A program made the translations under genes and the position numbers. DNA of 64,000 bases from Cylindrospermum sp. FACHB-282 (lineage in GTDB: Bacteria > Cyanobacteriota > Cyanobacteriia > Cyanobacteriales > Nostocaceae), in contig NZ_JACJRJ010000007.1 of NCBI RefSeq assembly GCF_014697195.1, positions 1-64,000 of the forward strand, in the 5' to 3' direction. Below, piece by piece: positions 9,690 to 18,379 of this stretch. Numbering within the stretch: the stretch's first letter is position 1; every line of letters starts with the position of its first letter. The notes beneath the pieces are model-generated. The model was not told where the DNA came from. It was given only the letters and a program-made list of their open reading frames with translations, and ran no database searches.

Positions 9690-9774
9690 GAATTTTGATT
9701 TTCTCAAAAAAAAGGGCTAGACTAGCCATACATAAATTCGGTTTGCGAATATAGGGTGATGAGGAGAAAATCTT

Positions 9775-11064
9775 ATGGTTTCAACCCCTCTGCGATCGCT
9801 AGAAAATCATTCTCCAGCGCATATTTGCCCATTTGATCAAGCTTGTAGCTACTTAGAATGGGCGGCTAAAGAATTAAAACTAGATCAAGGTTTATTAGAA
9901 ATCCTCAGCCACCCGCGTAAAGTGGTGACAGTTTCCATTCCCGTAAAACTGGATAATGGAGAGGTGCGGGTTCTAGCCGGACATCGGGTGCAACACTCTG
10001 ATGTTTTAGGCCCCTACAAGGGGGGAATTCGTTACCATCCGGCTGTGACACTGCGGGAAGTGTCAGCTCTAGCAATGCTGATGACTTGGAAATGTGCGTT
10101 GGTAGGTATTCCCTACGGTGGCGCTAAGGGAGGTATTCCCATAGATCCCAAGCGCTACACCGTCGGCGAATTAGAGCGCATCAGCCGTCGTTATATCAGC
10201 GAGTTAATTAAAGACATCGGCCCCGCTGTAGACATACCTGCACCAGACATGGGTACTTCTGCCCGTGAAATGGCTTGGATGATGGACACTTACTCTGTAA
10301 ATGTCGGTCATGCTGTGCCTGGGGTGGTGACTGGGAAGCCGCTTTCCATTGGTGGTTCGCGGGGACGGGAAATGGCCACCGGACGCGGTGTCATGATTGT
10401 TGTCCGTGAGGCCCTGGCAGATCAAGGTAAATCCCTGGTAGGAGTGCGAGTTGTCATTCAAGGTTTTGGCAATGTTGGCTGTGCCGCAGCTGAATTACTA
10501 CACCAAGAGGGAGCGAAGGTGATTGCTGTTTCCACAGGTGCTGGAGGCGTATTTTCCCAAACCGGTCTTGATATTCCTGCCTTAAAAGCCTACGCCGCTA
10601 ACAACCGTAAGAGTGTTGTGGGTTTTCCCCAAGGGGAGTCAATTAGTAATGCAGATTTACTTACTTTACCTTGTGATGTGTTGATTCCAGCGGCTTTGGA
10701 AAACCAAATCACTGAGGAAAATGTCAATCAGGTACAGGCCCAGATTATCGCCGAAGCTGCTAACGGCCCAGTTACCCTTGAGGCTAATCTATCCCTAGAG
10801 GCGCGGGGTGTAACGGTGTTACCAGATATTTTGGCCAATGCTGGCGGTGTAGTGGTGAGTTACCTGGAGTGGGTACAGGGTCTTTCTTACGTATTTTGGG
10901 ATGAGGAACGGGTCAACCGGGAAATGGAGCACTTGATGGTGCAGGCTTATCGCCAGGTGATTCAACAGTCAAAGACGCGGCAGGTTACTCTCAGGTTAGC
11001 AGCTTATACCCTGGGGGTGGGTAGAGTGGCCCAGGCGCTAACTGATAGGGGTTTGTATCCTTAA
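9775..11064 (+). CDS. gdhA: Glu/Leu/Phe/Val dehydrogenase (glutamate dehydrogenase)
   Basis: Amino acid dehydrogenase interconverting glutamate and 2-oxoglutarate plus ammonium. The substrate side shows PYKGGIRYHP and PYGGAKGGI, each with its active-site Lys, and the catalytic Asp in PDMGTS. The cofactor domain starts near residue 215 and has the Rossmann motif GFGNVG, with EAANGP and LANAGGVVVSYLEW further on. At 429 residues it is the hexameric short type. ATG 9775 has a good ribosome site (GAGGAGAAAA). The NtcA-like site upstream fits control by nitrogen status. A strong terminator follows, so it is probably monocistronic. Confidence 0.95.
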   Translation: MVSTPLRSLENHSPAHICPFDQACSYLEWAAKELKLDQGLLEILSHPRKVVTVSIPVKLDNGEVRVLAGHRVQHSDVLGPYKGGIRYHPAVTLREVSALAMLMTWKCALVGIPYGGAKGGIPIDPKRYTVGELERISRRYISELIKDIGPAVDIPAPDMGTSAREMAWMMDTYSVNVGHAVPGVVTGKPLSIGGSRGREMATGRGVMIVVREALADQGKSLVGVRVVIQGFGNVGCAAAELLHQEGAKVIAVSTGAGGVFSQTGLDIPALKAYAANNRKSVVGFPQGESISNADLLTLPCDVLIPAALENQITEENVNQVQAQIIAEAANGPVTLEANLSLEARGVTVLPDILANAGGVVVSYLEWVQGLSYVFWDEERVNREMEHLMVQAYRQVIQQSKTRQVTLRLAAYTLGVGRVAQALTDRGLYP

Positions 11065-11091
11065 TTTTCTTGATGTTGATGATTTGAGGTG

Positions 11092-11137
11092 AATCAAAGG
11101 TAAAAGTCCAAGTCAGGATTTTTACCTTTGATTTTTT
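11092..11137 (+). terminator. Rho-independent terminator of gdhA
   Basis: A near-perfect 13-14 bp stem (arms AATCAAAGGTAAAA and TTTTACCTTTGATT) is followed by a run of T residues, about 30 bases after the gdhA stop. Confidence 0.85.
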
Positions 11138-11357
11138 ATGGTGTTTTCTGAAGATGATCAGAAAAACTAAATATGAAGCTAGAAAACAAAACACCGCTAA
11201 AATTCGCCCATATCAATGAAGTTTTGATAAAAAATCTTATCTTAGGTGATTTGTAGCTATCTTTTTCAAATTTTACTCTACATAATTCATGATATAAATG
11301 CAGAGAATATTATATACATCAGTAGTTAACTAGCATTTTAATACACAAAATAACCTG

Positions 11358-12524
11358 GTGAAAAAAATGAGTTCAATGGGTTTTAAGGCTTCTACCGTTT
11401 CAGCTTCAGTGCTTCTTGGTACCCTCACAACCTTGTGCATTGGTGCGCCCCAGGTAAATGCAGCCCTTTTAGTTGCCAATAGTGATAGCAACAGTATTAT
11501 TATTTTTGATGAAAATACTGGCAACTTTCTGGGTAACTTTACAACTCCTAGTAGCGGTGGGTTACGCGCTCCCGATGACTTAACTTTTGGACCAGACGGC
11601 AACCTCTATGTTAGTAGTGGTGGTAACTCTAACCTCAACCTGCTTGACTCCTTATATCCAACTGATTCTGCGGTACTGCGCTATAGCCCAACTGGAGAGT
11701 TCTTGGGTGTAGCGGCTTCTGGTAATGGATTGATTCGCCCCTACGGCAATGCATTTGGCCCAGATGGTACTCTCTACGTTAGTAGTTTCCGCAGTAATCA
11801 GATATTGAAATTTAACCCTGTTACAGGGGATTTTTTAGGTGTCTTTGCTTCTGATAATAATAATGGTCAAGGGTCACTTAACGGGTTGAATGGCCCCAAT
11901 GGTCTGGTGTTTGGTCCAGATGGTAGCCTGTATGTGACCACGGAGGGTACGGCTAATGATGCTGATGGTAATCTCGCGTTTCCTTATGAAAGCCAGGTGT
12001 TGCGTTACAGTCCGGCTCAAGTAGCTGGTACTGAGCCAACGACAAATCCCACTGTCTTGATCTCTCAGCCTACCCCATTACCGGAAAGTTTCGGTTTTGT
12101 GAGTTTGCTGGGTTTAGCGATCGCACCCAACAATGATATTTTAGTTAGTGACTTTGCTGGGGGTATCCGGCGTTATAACTCAGATGGCTTGTTGCTTGAG
12201 ACTTTATCTACTAATTACACAGGCACTAATCCCAGTAACAATTTTATTGGTGGCTTAACTTTTGGGGCTGGTAGTTCTAGTAATAATCTCTATGCTGCTG
12301 GGTTTGACTTTACTAATAACAACCTTGGCTCAATCTTAGCTTTCAATGGGGCTACAGGCAGTTCTACAAATTTTACTGGTAGTCAATTTACTAACAGTAG
12401 TCTGGTGCGTCCTATCGGTATTACTGCTGTACCAGTGCCAGAAAAGTACAGTATGTTAGGGGGTCTGTTAGCCCTTGGTGCATTCTCTATTGCTACTGGG
12501 AAAAAGCGCCAAAATTTGGGCTAA
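11358..12524 (+). CDS. Exported beta-propeller (NHL/SMP-30-like) protein with PEP-CTERM signal
   Basis: Predicted exported protein of 388 residues. A signal peptide covers about the first 35 residues. The body repeats the pattern xxFGPDGxLYVSS several times (for example LTFGPDGNLYVSSGG, NAFGPDGTLYVSSF, LVFGPDGSLYVTTEG), typical of NHL or SMP-30-type beta-propeller blades. The end is a PEP-CTERM sorting signal: VPVPEK, then a hydrophobic helix and KKRQ. Such proteins are thought to be processed by an exosortase and exposed at the cell surface or in the sheath. No enzyme activity can be assigned. It converges on the acidic-repeat gene. A second PEP-CTERM protein lies at 39.6-40.4 kb. Confidence 0.85.
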   Translation: MKKMSSMGFKASTVSASVLLGTLTTLCIGAPQVNAALLVANSDSNSIIIFDENTGNFLGNFTTPSSGGLRAPDDLTFGPDGNLYVSSGGNSNLNLLDSLYPTDSAVLRYSPTGEFLGVAASGNGLIRPYGNAFGPDGTLYVSSFRSNQILKFNPVTGDFLGVFASDNNNGQGSLNGLNGPNGLVFGPDGSLYVTTEGTANDADGNLAFPYESQVLRYSPAQVAGTEPTTNPTVLISQPTPLPESFGFVSLLGLAIAPNNDILVSDFAGGIRRYNSDGLLLETLSTNYTGTNPSNNFIGGLTFGAGSSSNNLYAAGFDFTNNNLGSILAFNGATGSSTNFTGSQFTNSSLVRPIGITAVPVPEKYSMLGGLLALGAFSIATGKKRQNLG

Positions 12525-12689
12525 TCTCATCAGACCATTACCCCTGTTGCCGTACAATTACCACTTTATAATTCATATAAATTGAATAATGGGTTATATT
12601 CCCATCTCTGGCAGATGTTATCAGCTGAAGCAAGTTAGTACTGGTTGTATTACCTGTCACTTAACAAGTAACATAACCAGATACTAGCT

Positions 12690-12880
12690 TTGACACTCCC
12701 CGGCATAAATGCACGGGGATTCTTGGTTCAAAGAGACCACTTAAACTAGATTCCTTGCGTTATCTAGCCCAGAGGTGGGACTCTCCACGCCAGGTGCTTC
12801 AAGTCGGGAAACCCACTCCACGCACTGGCTCCCAAGGGTTAACTTTCCAGATGCCCGACCGTAGTTGCATAACTGCAATT
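12690..12880 (-). mobile_element. Right-end remnant of an IS605/TnpB-type element (possible omega-RNA scar)
   Basis: Read on the minus strand, this non-coding gap ends in AATCCCCGTGCATTTATG followed by CCGGGGAGTGTCAA, an imperfect hairpin directly before a TCAA end at 12690. From recall, this is the typical terminal hairpin of cyanobacterial IS200/IS605 elements, downstream of tnpB, where the omega-RNA scaffold ends. No tnpB frame remains. A 50 bp dispersed repeat (12788-12836), also present inverted at 44134-44183, is embedded in it. The element type is inferred from the end sequence only. Confidence 0.55.
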
Positions 12881-12899
12881 CCTGTTTAATTGAACTAGT

Positions 12900-14156
12900 T
12901 CACAGAGTACCGCAACTAGGCCCAGCAATAACGCCTCTAGCTACATTAGTCCCATTAGCAGCTATGTCAATAGTTCCCACGGCATATCTTCTATCCAGCT
13001 TGACTAAAAATTCTCCCTTTTTAAAGCTGCCACCTGGTTGCCATCTAACACCGCTTATTTTGGCATTCCGGTCAAAATTAACTAATTCTGCTTTTGGACT
13101 TGCACTCACAACTCTAACGCAGCTTGGTAAGCCGAGTACCCAGGTGTTCAAATCTCTAGACCTCGGCAATTCTTCCAGATAGTAGCGCCAGGTAGAGGTG
13201 TTGCCGCTGTAAGATACCCCCAGATAGCTAAGACGGAAGCTATTTGCGAGTGTAATTGATTGATCGAGTGTTGAAGTACCGATTGTTCCAGTATTTGTGG
13301 TGTTTGTATACGTACCGACTGTTCCAGTGGTTGTATTGCTGACAGTAGTAATTTGGCTGATATTACTAATTTCAGTTATTTCTCTGTAGTTCCAGATATC
13401 TTCAAATACCAATTGTTCTTCACGTCTGTTGGCTGAATCATAACGAATTTGAGTTACAACTTTCAGCTCCGACCTCGACAAGTCAATATTGCCTAGTCGC
13501 AGTTGACTTAATTCAATTACCTCTGGTTGTAAGAAAAATCTCCCTGCATTCTTGTCAATTAGTCTTGCTCCTGTGCTGGTGTAAACCTGCACCCAATTAT
13601 TGTTTTTGCGGGCGTAAACAATGTAGACAGCATTTGCATATCTGGTAACTGGTTTTTCTAGAATATCCAGATGTACAACCAAAGCTTTTTTATTGTAATT
13701 AACTAGCCGCCTTAATTTAAGTGAGGTATTCCAGTCTTTAATCCGAAAAACTTTTGATGAACGATGATCTTGTTGTCTACCATATCCGCGTTTGCGATCA
13801 TCGTCATCGTCATCATCTCTTCGCCGTCCACGTTTGCGATCATCGTCATCATCATCATCGTCGTCGTCATCGTCATCATCTCTTCGCCGTCCACGTTTGC
13901 GATCATCGTCATCATCATCATCGTCGTCATCGTCATTATCGGCAATCAAAAAAGTTGATTTCTCAATTCCACGCAACTGATTTTGAACTGAATCAGTTCC
14001 TTGCTCTTGTTGTTCAAGAGTCTGTCCTTGTAAATCGTCTATTTTGGTTGTTAAAGAAAGAACTTGAGAGGGGAGAGACGCAGCAGCTACGACAGAGAGA
14101 CTTGTAACTGTCAAAGCACCTTTAGCAAACAAACTGAGTGAAGACTTAAGTGACAT
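12900..14156 (-). CDS. Exported protein with poly-Asp/RKRGRRR repeats
   Basis: I do not recognise the family. The 418-residue protein has a signal peptide (about residues 1-34), then at about 73-135 an extraordinary low-complexity block. Runs of 7-14 Asp alternate with the basic motif RKRGRRR (twice) and RKRGYGRQ. The rest is ordinary globular sequence containing RLVNYNKKALVVHLDI and YVIYARKNNNWVQVYTSTGARL, a Thr/Asn-rich linker, and a C-terminal domain with LPSCVRVV. A ribosome site (AGAAGG) precedes the ATG. Poly-Asp could bind calcium or mineral surfaces, but this is speculation. The DNA is a GATGATGAC-type repeat, so copy number probably varies. Confidence 0.75.
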   Translation of the reverse strand: MSLKSSLSLFAKGALTVTSLSVVAAASLPSQVLSLTTKIDDLQGQTLEQQEQGTDSVQNQLRGIEKSTFLIADNDDDDDDDDDDDRKRGRRRDDDDDDDDDDDDDDRKRGRRRDDDDDDDRKRGYGRQQDHRSSKVFRIKDWNTSLKLRRLVNYNKKALVVHLDILEKPVTRYANAVYIVYARKNNNWVQVYTSTGARLIDKNAGRFFLQPEVIELSQLRLGNIDLSRSELKVVTQIRYDSANRREEQLVFEDIWNYREITEISNISQITTVSNTTTGTVGTYTNTTNTGTIGTSTLDQSITLANSFRLSYLGVSYSGNTSTWRYYLEELPRSRDLNTWVLGLPSCVRVVSASPKAELVNFDRNAKISGVRWQPGGSFKKGEFLVKLDRRYAVGTIDIAANGTNVARGVIAGPSCGTL

Positions 14157-14321
14157 AGAAATCCTTCTGTGGCTTGACTTGTGTCGTGATACCTGGCTTC
14201 TAAGTAAGTTGGTTTACTTAGTCTTCATCTAGACGACAGGATGTCACAGCTATAAGTTCCTAAGTCTGTGTAATTTTCTACAACTGCTATCAGTTGCAAG
14301 TGGAATGTTGATTTAGAGTTG

Positions 14322-14582
14322 ATGCTCGGTTTCTTGGCGTTTAGGAAATTTCTGGAGCAATACCCCAATGACTCAATTTGTGAACTCATAAATGGAGAAA
14401 TAGTTGAGATGGATGCAACGCGAGCGCATAAAAGCATCCAGTATGCTTTGATGAGAAAGTTTGATCAGGAATGCGATCGCGTACAACTTGACTATATTAT
14501 TGGCAATGACATTAAAATCAGAACATTGACTACAAAGGGAGATGAACACTGTTTTACCGCTAACCGCTGGTTTTTTTGTTAA
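14322..14582 (+). pseudogene. Truncated Uma2 (DUF820) nuclease fragment
   Basis: The N-terminal half of a Uma2-like protein is readable: FLEQYPNDSICELINGEIVE, then a helix with AHKSIQYALMRKF and YIIGNDIKI. Full Uma2 proteins are about 190-220 residues and continue with a PDV/PDY catalytic strand. Here the frame runs into unrelated sequence and stops after about 86 codons. It is most likely a degraded copy. Intact relatives lie at 20.8-21.5 and 22.2-22.7 kb. Confidence 0.6.
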
Positions 14583-14700
14583 CTTACATCTTGATCAGTT
14601 CCCACAACCGCCTCGAATGAATTCTGAGGCTAATAGTAAAAGTCGTCTCAAGACGACTGAAAAATTGTTTTAGTCCGTTAAAACGGACTTGGTCTATTAG
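14583..14700 (+). repeat. Dispersed repeat with two short palindromes
   Basis: Two perfect stems are present: AGTCGTCT-ca-AGACGACT (14641-14658) and AGTCCGTT-aa-AACGGACT (14672-14689). The preceding sequence, with CAACCGCC and GAATGAATTCTGAG, recurs inverted at about 30660-30745. This is an interspersed repeat family of unknown mobility. Confidence 0.6.
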
Positions 14701-14727
14701 GCTTTTATGCTTCAAGTCAAGGTGTAT

Positions 14728-15675
14728 CTAAAATTTAGCCTCTGAGTCAAACTTTAAAATTACCTCTTGCAATTCATTGACGGTAGCATGAGATAGTTCT
14801 AGCTCCAACTGAGTTTGCTGTAGTTGATATTTTAGGTTTTCTAGTTCTGTTGTAGTCTGTTGTCGTTGCAACTGAGATTGTTGCCATTGCATAAGTTGCG
14901 ATGTAGCTAATTTATCTGCTTGAGGGTTAAGGCTGTAAAGGCTATAATTCATCAGCAAACGATCAGCTTCCTCCATAAAAAATATGTTTTTAATTACACG
15001 ATTTGGGCGACTCCATTGAGAAGCTTTAGGGGTGAATACGGAAAGACAATCACACAGAATATTTCCATTGCACCAGGAAATAATTTCCTGACTTAAGCAT
15101 TGTAAACCAGCCTGTTCACAGTATTGCTCAAATACTTTAGCACTCATAGTTTCACCGCGTAATTGCGGGTTTTCTACCTCTAAATTACCAGTAGAAGGAT
15201 TAAGATAGCTACCCATATTGGAATGATGGATAAATCCAATACCATTGGGTTTAAGTTTCAAAGCTATCTCTTGCAAATATGCTTTAATTACATCTTCTTC
15301 AGCATGAACTAAAGAATCAAAGCTAAAAACAAAGTCAATGGATTCATCAGGAACCATTTTTAAGGACTTACCATCATTGACATGATAATTAATATGCGAA
15401 CAATCAGCAAAACGCTGTTGACAAGCAGCAATACATTTATCAGTTAAATCTACTATGGTCAAGTTCTCACAAAAATCTTTTAAGTATTGCGTCCAACGCC
15501 CAAAACCAGGAGCTATTTCTAAGATTGTTTTTCCTGGAATAAATGCTTGAATGCGAGGATATATGCTTCCCCAAAAGGAATAATCTGCTCCACCCCAGGC
15601 TCTAGACCATTCATTACCCTGTTCGTTCCAGCTGTAATTAGACCATATATCCAAGTTTTCCTCAATACTCGGCAT
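14728..15675 (-). CDS. SAM-dependent methyltransferase with C-terminal coiled coil
   Basis: Class I methyltransferase. Motif I is ILEIAPGFGRW, the acidic end of strand 2 is IVDLTDKC, and the motif IV region is DFVFSFDSLVHAEED. The catalytic domain covers about residues 40-200. Residues from about 250 to the end form a Gln/Leu-rich coiled coil (LKYQLQQTQLELELSHATV), suggesting oligomerisation or attachment to a partner. Methyltransferases of this shape often sit in glycan or O-antigen clusters, but no glycosyltransferases are near. The substrate is unknown. It is flanked on both sides by gene remnants and looks accessory. Confidence 0.8.
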   Translation of the reverse strand: MPSIEENLDIWSNYSWNEQGNEWSRAWGGADYSFWGSIYPRIQAFIPGKTILEIAPGFGRWTQYLKDFCENLTIVDLTDKCIAACQQRFADCSHINYHVNDGKSLKMVPDESIDFVFSFDSLVHAEEDVIKAYLQEIALKLKPNGIGFIHHSNMGSYLNPSTGNLEVENPQLRGETMSAKVFEQYCEQAGLQCLSQEIISWCNGNILCDCLSVFTPKASQWSRPNRVIKNIFFMEEADRLLMNYSLYSLNPQADKLATSQLMQWQQSQLQRQQTTTELENLKYQLQQTQLELELSHATVNELQEVILKFDSEAKF

Positions 15676-15965
15676 CTTGACCCCCTATCACTAAAAATAT
15701 GAATATTTGAGTTTCCACTGCATCTGTTCTAGCTTTAGATGTAAGTGCTTTTGAACAATTTATCTTGCCTAGCAAGCGTTCTCCTAAATCGCAGCTACAC
15801 TGAAAAGCATTTTTCAAAAAGTTCTGAAAAATTTGGCTTTATTCTAGCTAGAGATAGCATCCGGGTCATTGTACTATATTTCGCTAGTAAAATTAATATT
15901 TTTTGCCCTATACCAATTTTATGTGAAGTTGCATAAGCTAAAACACATCTAATTTGGACAAGTAG

Positions 15966-16187
15966 GTGCGTGGGGGAAAAGATGAGATCAAAGATAGTCC
16001 TAGTCTGAAACCTTGCATTTTAGAAATCTTTGATGAATGTTATCAAGAAGCAAGAAAAGAAGCATCTGACCGTTCTCAACTTGCTATTGACATATTTCGG
16101 CTTATACCCATTGGGTCTTTAGAACAAATTTTAGATGAAAGCTGGTTTCCCGAATATAACTACAATCATCACGGTAAAGCCGATTAA
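15966..16187 (+). pseudogene. C-terminal fragment of a DUF29 protein
   Basis: The frame matches the last 65 or so residues of DUF29 proteins: SPSLKPCILEIFDECYQEA, then LEQILDESWFPE. The intact homologue at 22805-23257 has SPSLKPYLESIFVESYTEA and a matching DDEFLPE end. The N-terminal half of the domain is missing, and the preceding 290 bases show nothing recognisable. I judge it a remnant. Confidence 0.65.
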
Positions 16188-16228
16188 GATAGATACTTAA
16201 CTCACGCTTCCTCAAGGAGTATCCAGCG

Positions 16229-16891
16229 GTGCAGCCGGACTTAATAGGCTTGGAAATTAGCAAGGGGGAACTGAGGCGCTTGACTGGGTTTGACCCTGAA
16301 GACGTTTTTCGACCTTCGATTATGGCAGACCGTGAGAAGCGCTTAGGGTTTTTGTTGAATGAAGGCTTGGTAGCGATCGCACTTACCCCCATCATTGTCG
16401 GCTTTATTTATGCATTTCTCATCCTACCCACCATCGGATCTTCCATAAAATTGGGCATTCTTCTGCTAATTGTCGTCCCTATGGCTGTAATCTTGGGGCG
16501 ATCGCTATGGCGGCGTTTCACCTGTCCCCACTTACTCACAATACTTTTAGACGAAGTTGATAAATATCACCAAGTAATCACAGCGATAGATATTCATGAC
16601 CAGCTGGCGACCACTGGAAACTCACCAAGCAGCCTCAAAGACCGAGACCAAGTACTCGCCGCCATGGAACTAATTCGAGAAGATTTAGTCCGCGCCCTGA
16701 AAAGTGAACGTATTTTGCGGGATAATAAAAAACTGCTTGCTAACAACCAAGAGTTATTTGTCAACAATTTAGCCAATCTGCAAGCTTTAGAAGTTAGTAG
16801 TCAGGCTGGCGAATACGCTCAACTCCTAAATCAATCATTGCAGATTGCCATCGATGTGCAAGCAGAAATCAGAAAATTGCAGAAAGTCTAA
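16229..16891 (+). CDS. Conserved cyanobacterial membrane protein, unknown function
   Basis: I do not recognise a named family. The 220-residue protein starts with GTG and has two adjacent membrane helices at about residues 49-70 and 76-93. A long, largely helical cytosolic tail follows (KSERILRDNKKLLANNQELF) that is probably a coiled coil. It lies 55 bases upstream of the sugar-acid kinase gene on the same strand and may be co-transcribed. The lack of catalytic motifs suggests a structural or regulatory role. Confidence 0.65.
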   Translation: MQPDLIGLEISKGELRRLTGFDPEDVFRPSIMADREKRLGFLLNEGLVAIALTPIIVGFIYAFLILPTIGSSIKLGILLLIVVPMAVILGRSLWRRFTCPHLLTILLDEVDKYHQVITAIDIHDQLATTGNSPSSLKDRDQVLAAMELIREDLVRALKSERILRDNKKLLANNQELFVNNLANLQALEVSSQAGEYAQLLNQSLQIAIDVQAEIRKLQKV

Positions 16892-16945
16892 GTAAAGGAA
16901 ACCTCTGCTTAGACCTGCCTCAAAAAAGTCGTCCCGTTGAGTCAA

Positions 16946-18286
16946 ATGAGCAACAAACCGAAGATAATTGTCCTGGATGATGACCCTACGGGTTCTCAAA
17001 CAGTCCACAGCTGCTTGCTGCTAATGCACTGGGATGTGGAAACTTTACGCGCTGGGTTGCGGGATGATTCCCCGATCTTCTTTGTCCTGACTAATACGCG
17101 ATCGCTAACTCCAGAGACAGCGACATCTGTCACCAAAGAAGTTTGTCAAAACCTGAAATTAGCGATCGCCGCCGAAGCAATAGACGATTTTCTGGTTGTT
17201 AGCCGTTCTGACTCCACATTACGGGGACATTACCCCATAGAAACCGATGCGATCGCTAAAGAACTTGGGCCATTTGATGCTCATTTTCTCGTACCCGCTT
17301 TTTTTGAAGGTGGACGCATTACCCGCGACAGCATCCATTATTTGATCATCGATGGAGTCCCTACCCCAGTACATGAAACTGAGTTTGCCCGTGATTCAGT
17401 TTTCAGTTACCATCACAGTTACTTACCAAAATACGTAGAAGAAAAAACCCAAGGTCGCATCAGTGCGGAAACAGTAGAAAGATTCTTACTTGCAGACATC
17501 CGTGCTGGTAGTCTAAAACGCTTGCTACAACTGAATAATAATCAGTGTGCTGTTGTTGATGGCGAAACTCAGGCCGATCTCAACCGCTTTGCTGTAGACC
17601 TGTTAACAGCAGCGAGTCAGGGGAAACGCTTTCTATTTCGTTCCGCTGCCAGCATCTTAACAGCCTTAGCCGCCTTACCTCCCCAACCCATCGCCGCCGA
17701 AAATATGGCAGAGTATGTCCGTGGTGGTAAACCAGGTGCAGTAATTGTAGGTTCCCACGTCAAAAAAACAACGCAGCAGTTAGAGTCACTGTTGCAAGTT
17801 GAGGGAACTGTGGGGATTGAGGTGAATGTCGGACGGTTACTTGAAGATGGGGACAATCAATCTGCTAAACTGCTAACCGAGATTCTCGAAAGCGTCCATG
17901 CAGCACACAACGCCGGTCAAACACCAGTGGTTTATACCAGCCGTCAAGAATTGTCTTTTAAGGATGTCAAAACCAGGTTAGCTTTTGGGGCAACTGTTTC
18001 TGGCTTACTGATGGATATTGTTCAGGGTTTACCATCTGATATAGGATTCTTAATCAGCAAAGGTGGCATTACCTCCAATGATGTCTTGAGTACTGGTCTG
18101 GATTTAACTACAGCGAGATTACTCGGTCAAATTTTAGCTGGTTGTTCAATGGTGCTGACACCATCTGACCATCCCCAGTTTCCCAATTTGCCCGTGGTGC
18201 TGTTTCCGGGTAATGTCGGTAACACTGATGCCTTGGGGACAATTTATCAAAGATTAACTCAAAAAGTAATGAGTGCTGAGTGCTAA
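16946..18286 (+). CDS. Four-carbon acid sugar kinase family protein (DUF1537)
   Basis: Matches the four-carbon acid sugar kinase family (OtnK/DtnK/DUF1537), which phosphorylates tetronates or related sugar acids with ATP. The N-terminal substrate domain begins KIIVLDDDPTGSQTVH and has RSDSTLRGHYP and VPAFFEGGRIT, both family landmarks. The C-terminal nucleotide domain contains GSHVKKTTQQLE, SKGGITSNDV and VLFPGNVG. Length is about 447 residues, as expected. ATG 16946 is preferred over the in-frame TTG at 16937. No isomerase or aldolase partner is nearby, so this may be an orphan salvage or repair kinase. Confidence 0.88.
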   Translation: MSNKPKIIVLDDDPTGSQTVHSCLLLMHWDVETLRAGLRDDSPIFFVLTNTRSLTPETATSVTKEVCQNLKLAIAAEAIDDFLVVSRSDSTLRGHYPIETDAIAKELGPFDAHFLVPAFFEGGRITRDSIHYLIIDGVPTPVHETEFARDSVFSYHHSYLPKYVEEKTQGRISAETVERFLLADIRAGSLKRLLQLNNNQCAVVDGETQADLNRFAVDLLTAASQGKRFLFRSAASILTALAALPPQPIAAENMAEYVRGGKPGAVIVGSHVKKTTQQLESLLQVEGTVGIEVNVGRLLEDGDNQSAKLLTEILESVHAAHNAGQTPVVYTSRQELSFKDVKTRLAFGATVSGLLMDIVQGLPSDIGFLISKGGITSNDVLSTGLDLTTARLLGQILAGCSMVLTPSDHPQFPNLPVVLFPGNVGNTDALGTIYQRLTQKVMSAEC

Positions 18287-18379
18287 GGCACTCTCTAGAG
18301 TGAGGATATTTTTTCAGAAGACAACTAATCTAAATATTGGTAATCGCTTAGAGTATTTGCGTCCTTTGGCTGGTGCTGC

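Noticed and set aside
13712-14107. Open frames opposite and overlapping the poly-Asp gene (Met/Thr-, Ile/Val-, Ser- and His/Arg-rich)
   Set aside because: They are shifted or antisense readings of the GATGATGAC repeat and have no signals or family features.
15745-15936. 63-codon plus-strand frame after the methyltransferase
   Set aside because: AT-rich, no ribosome site or family pattern.
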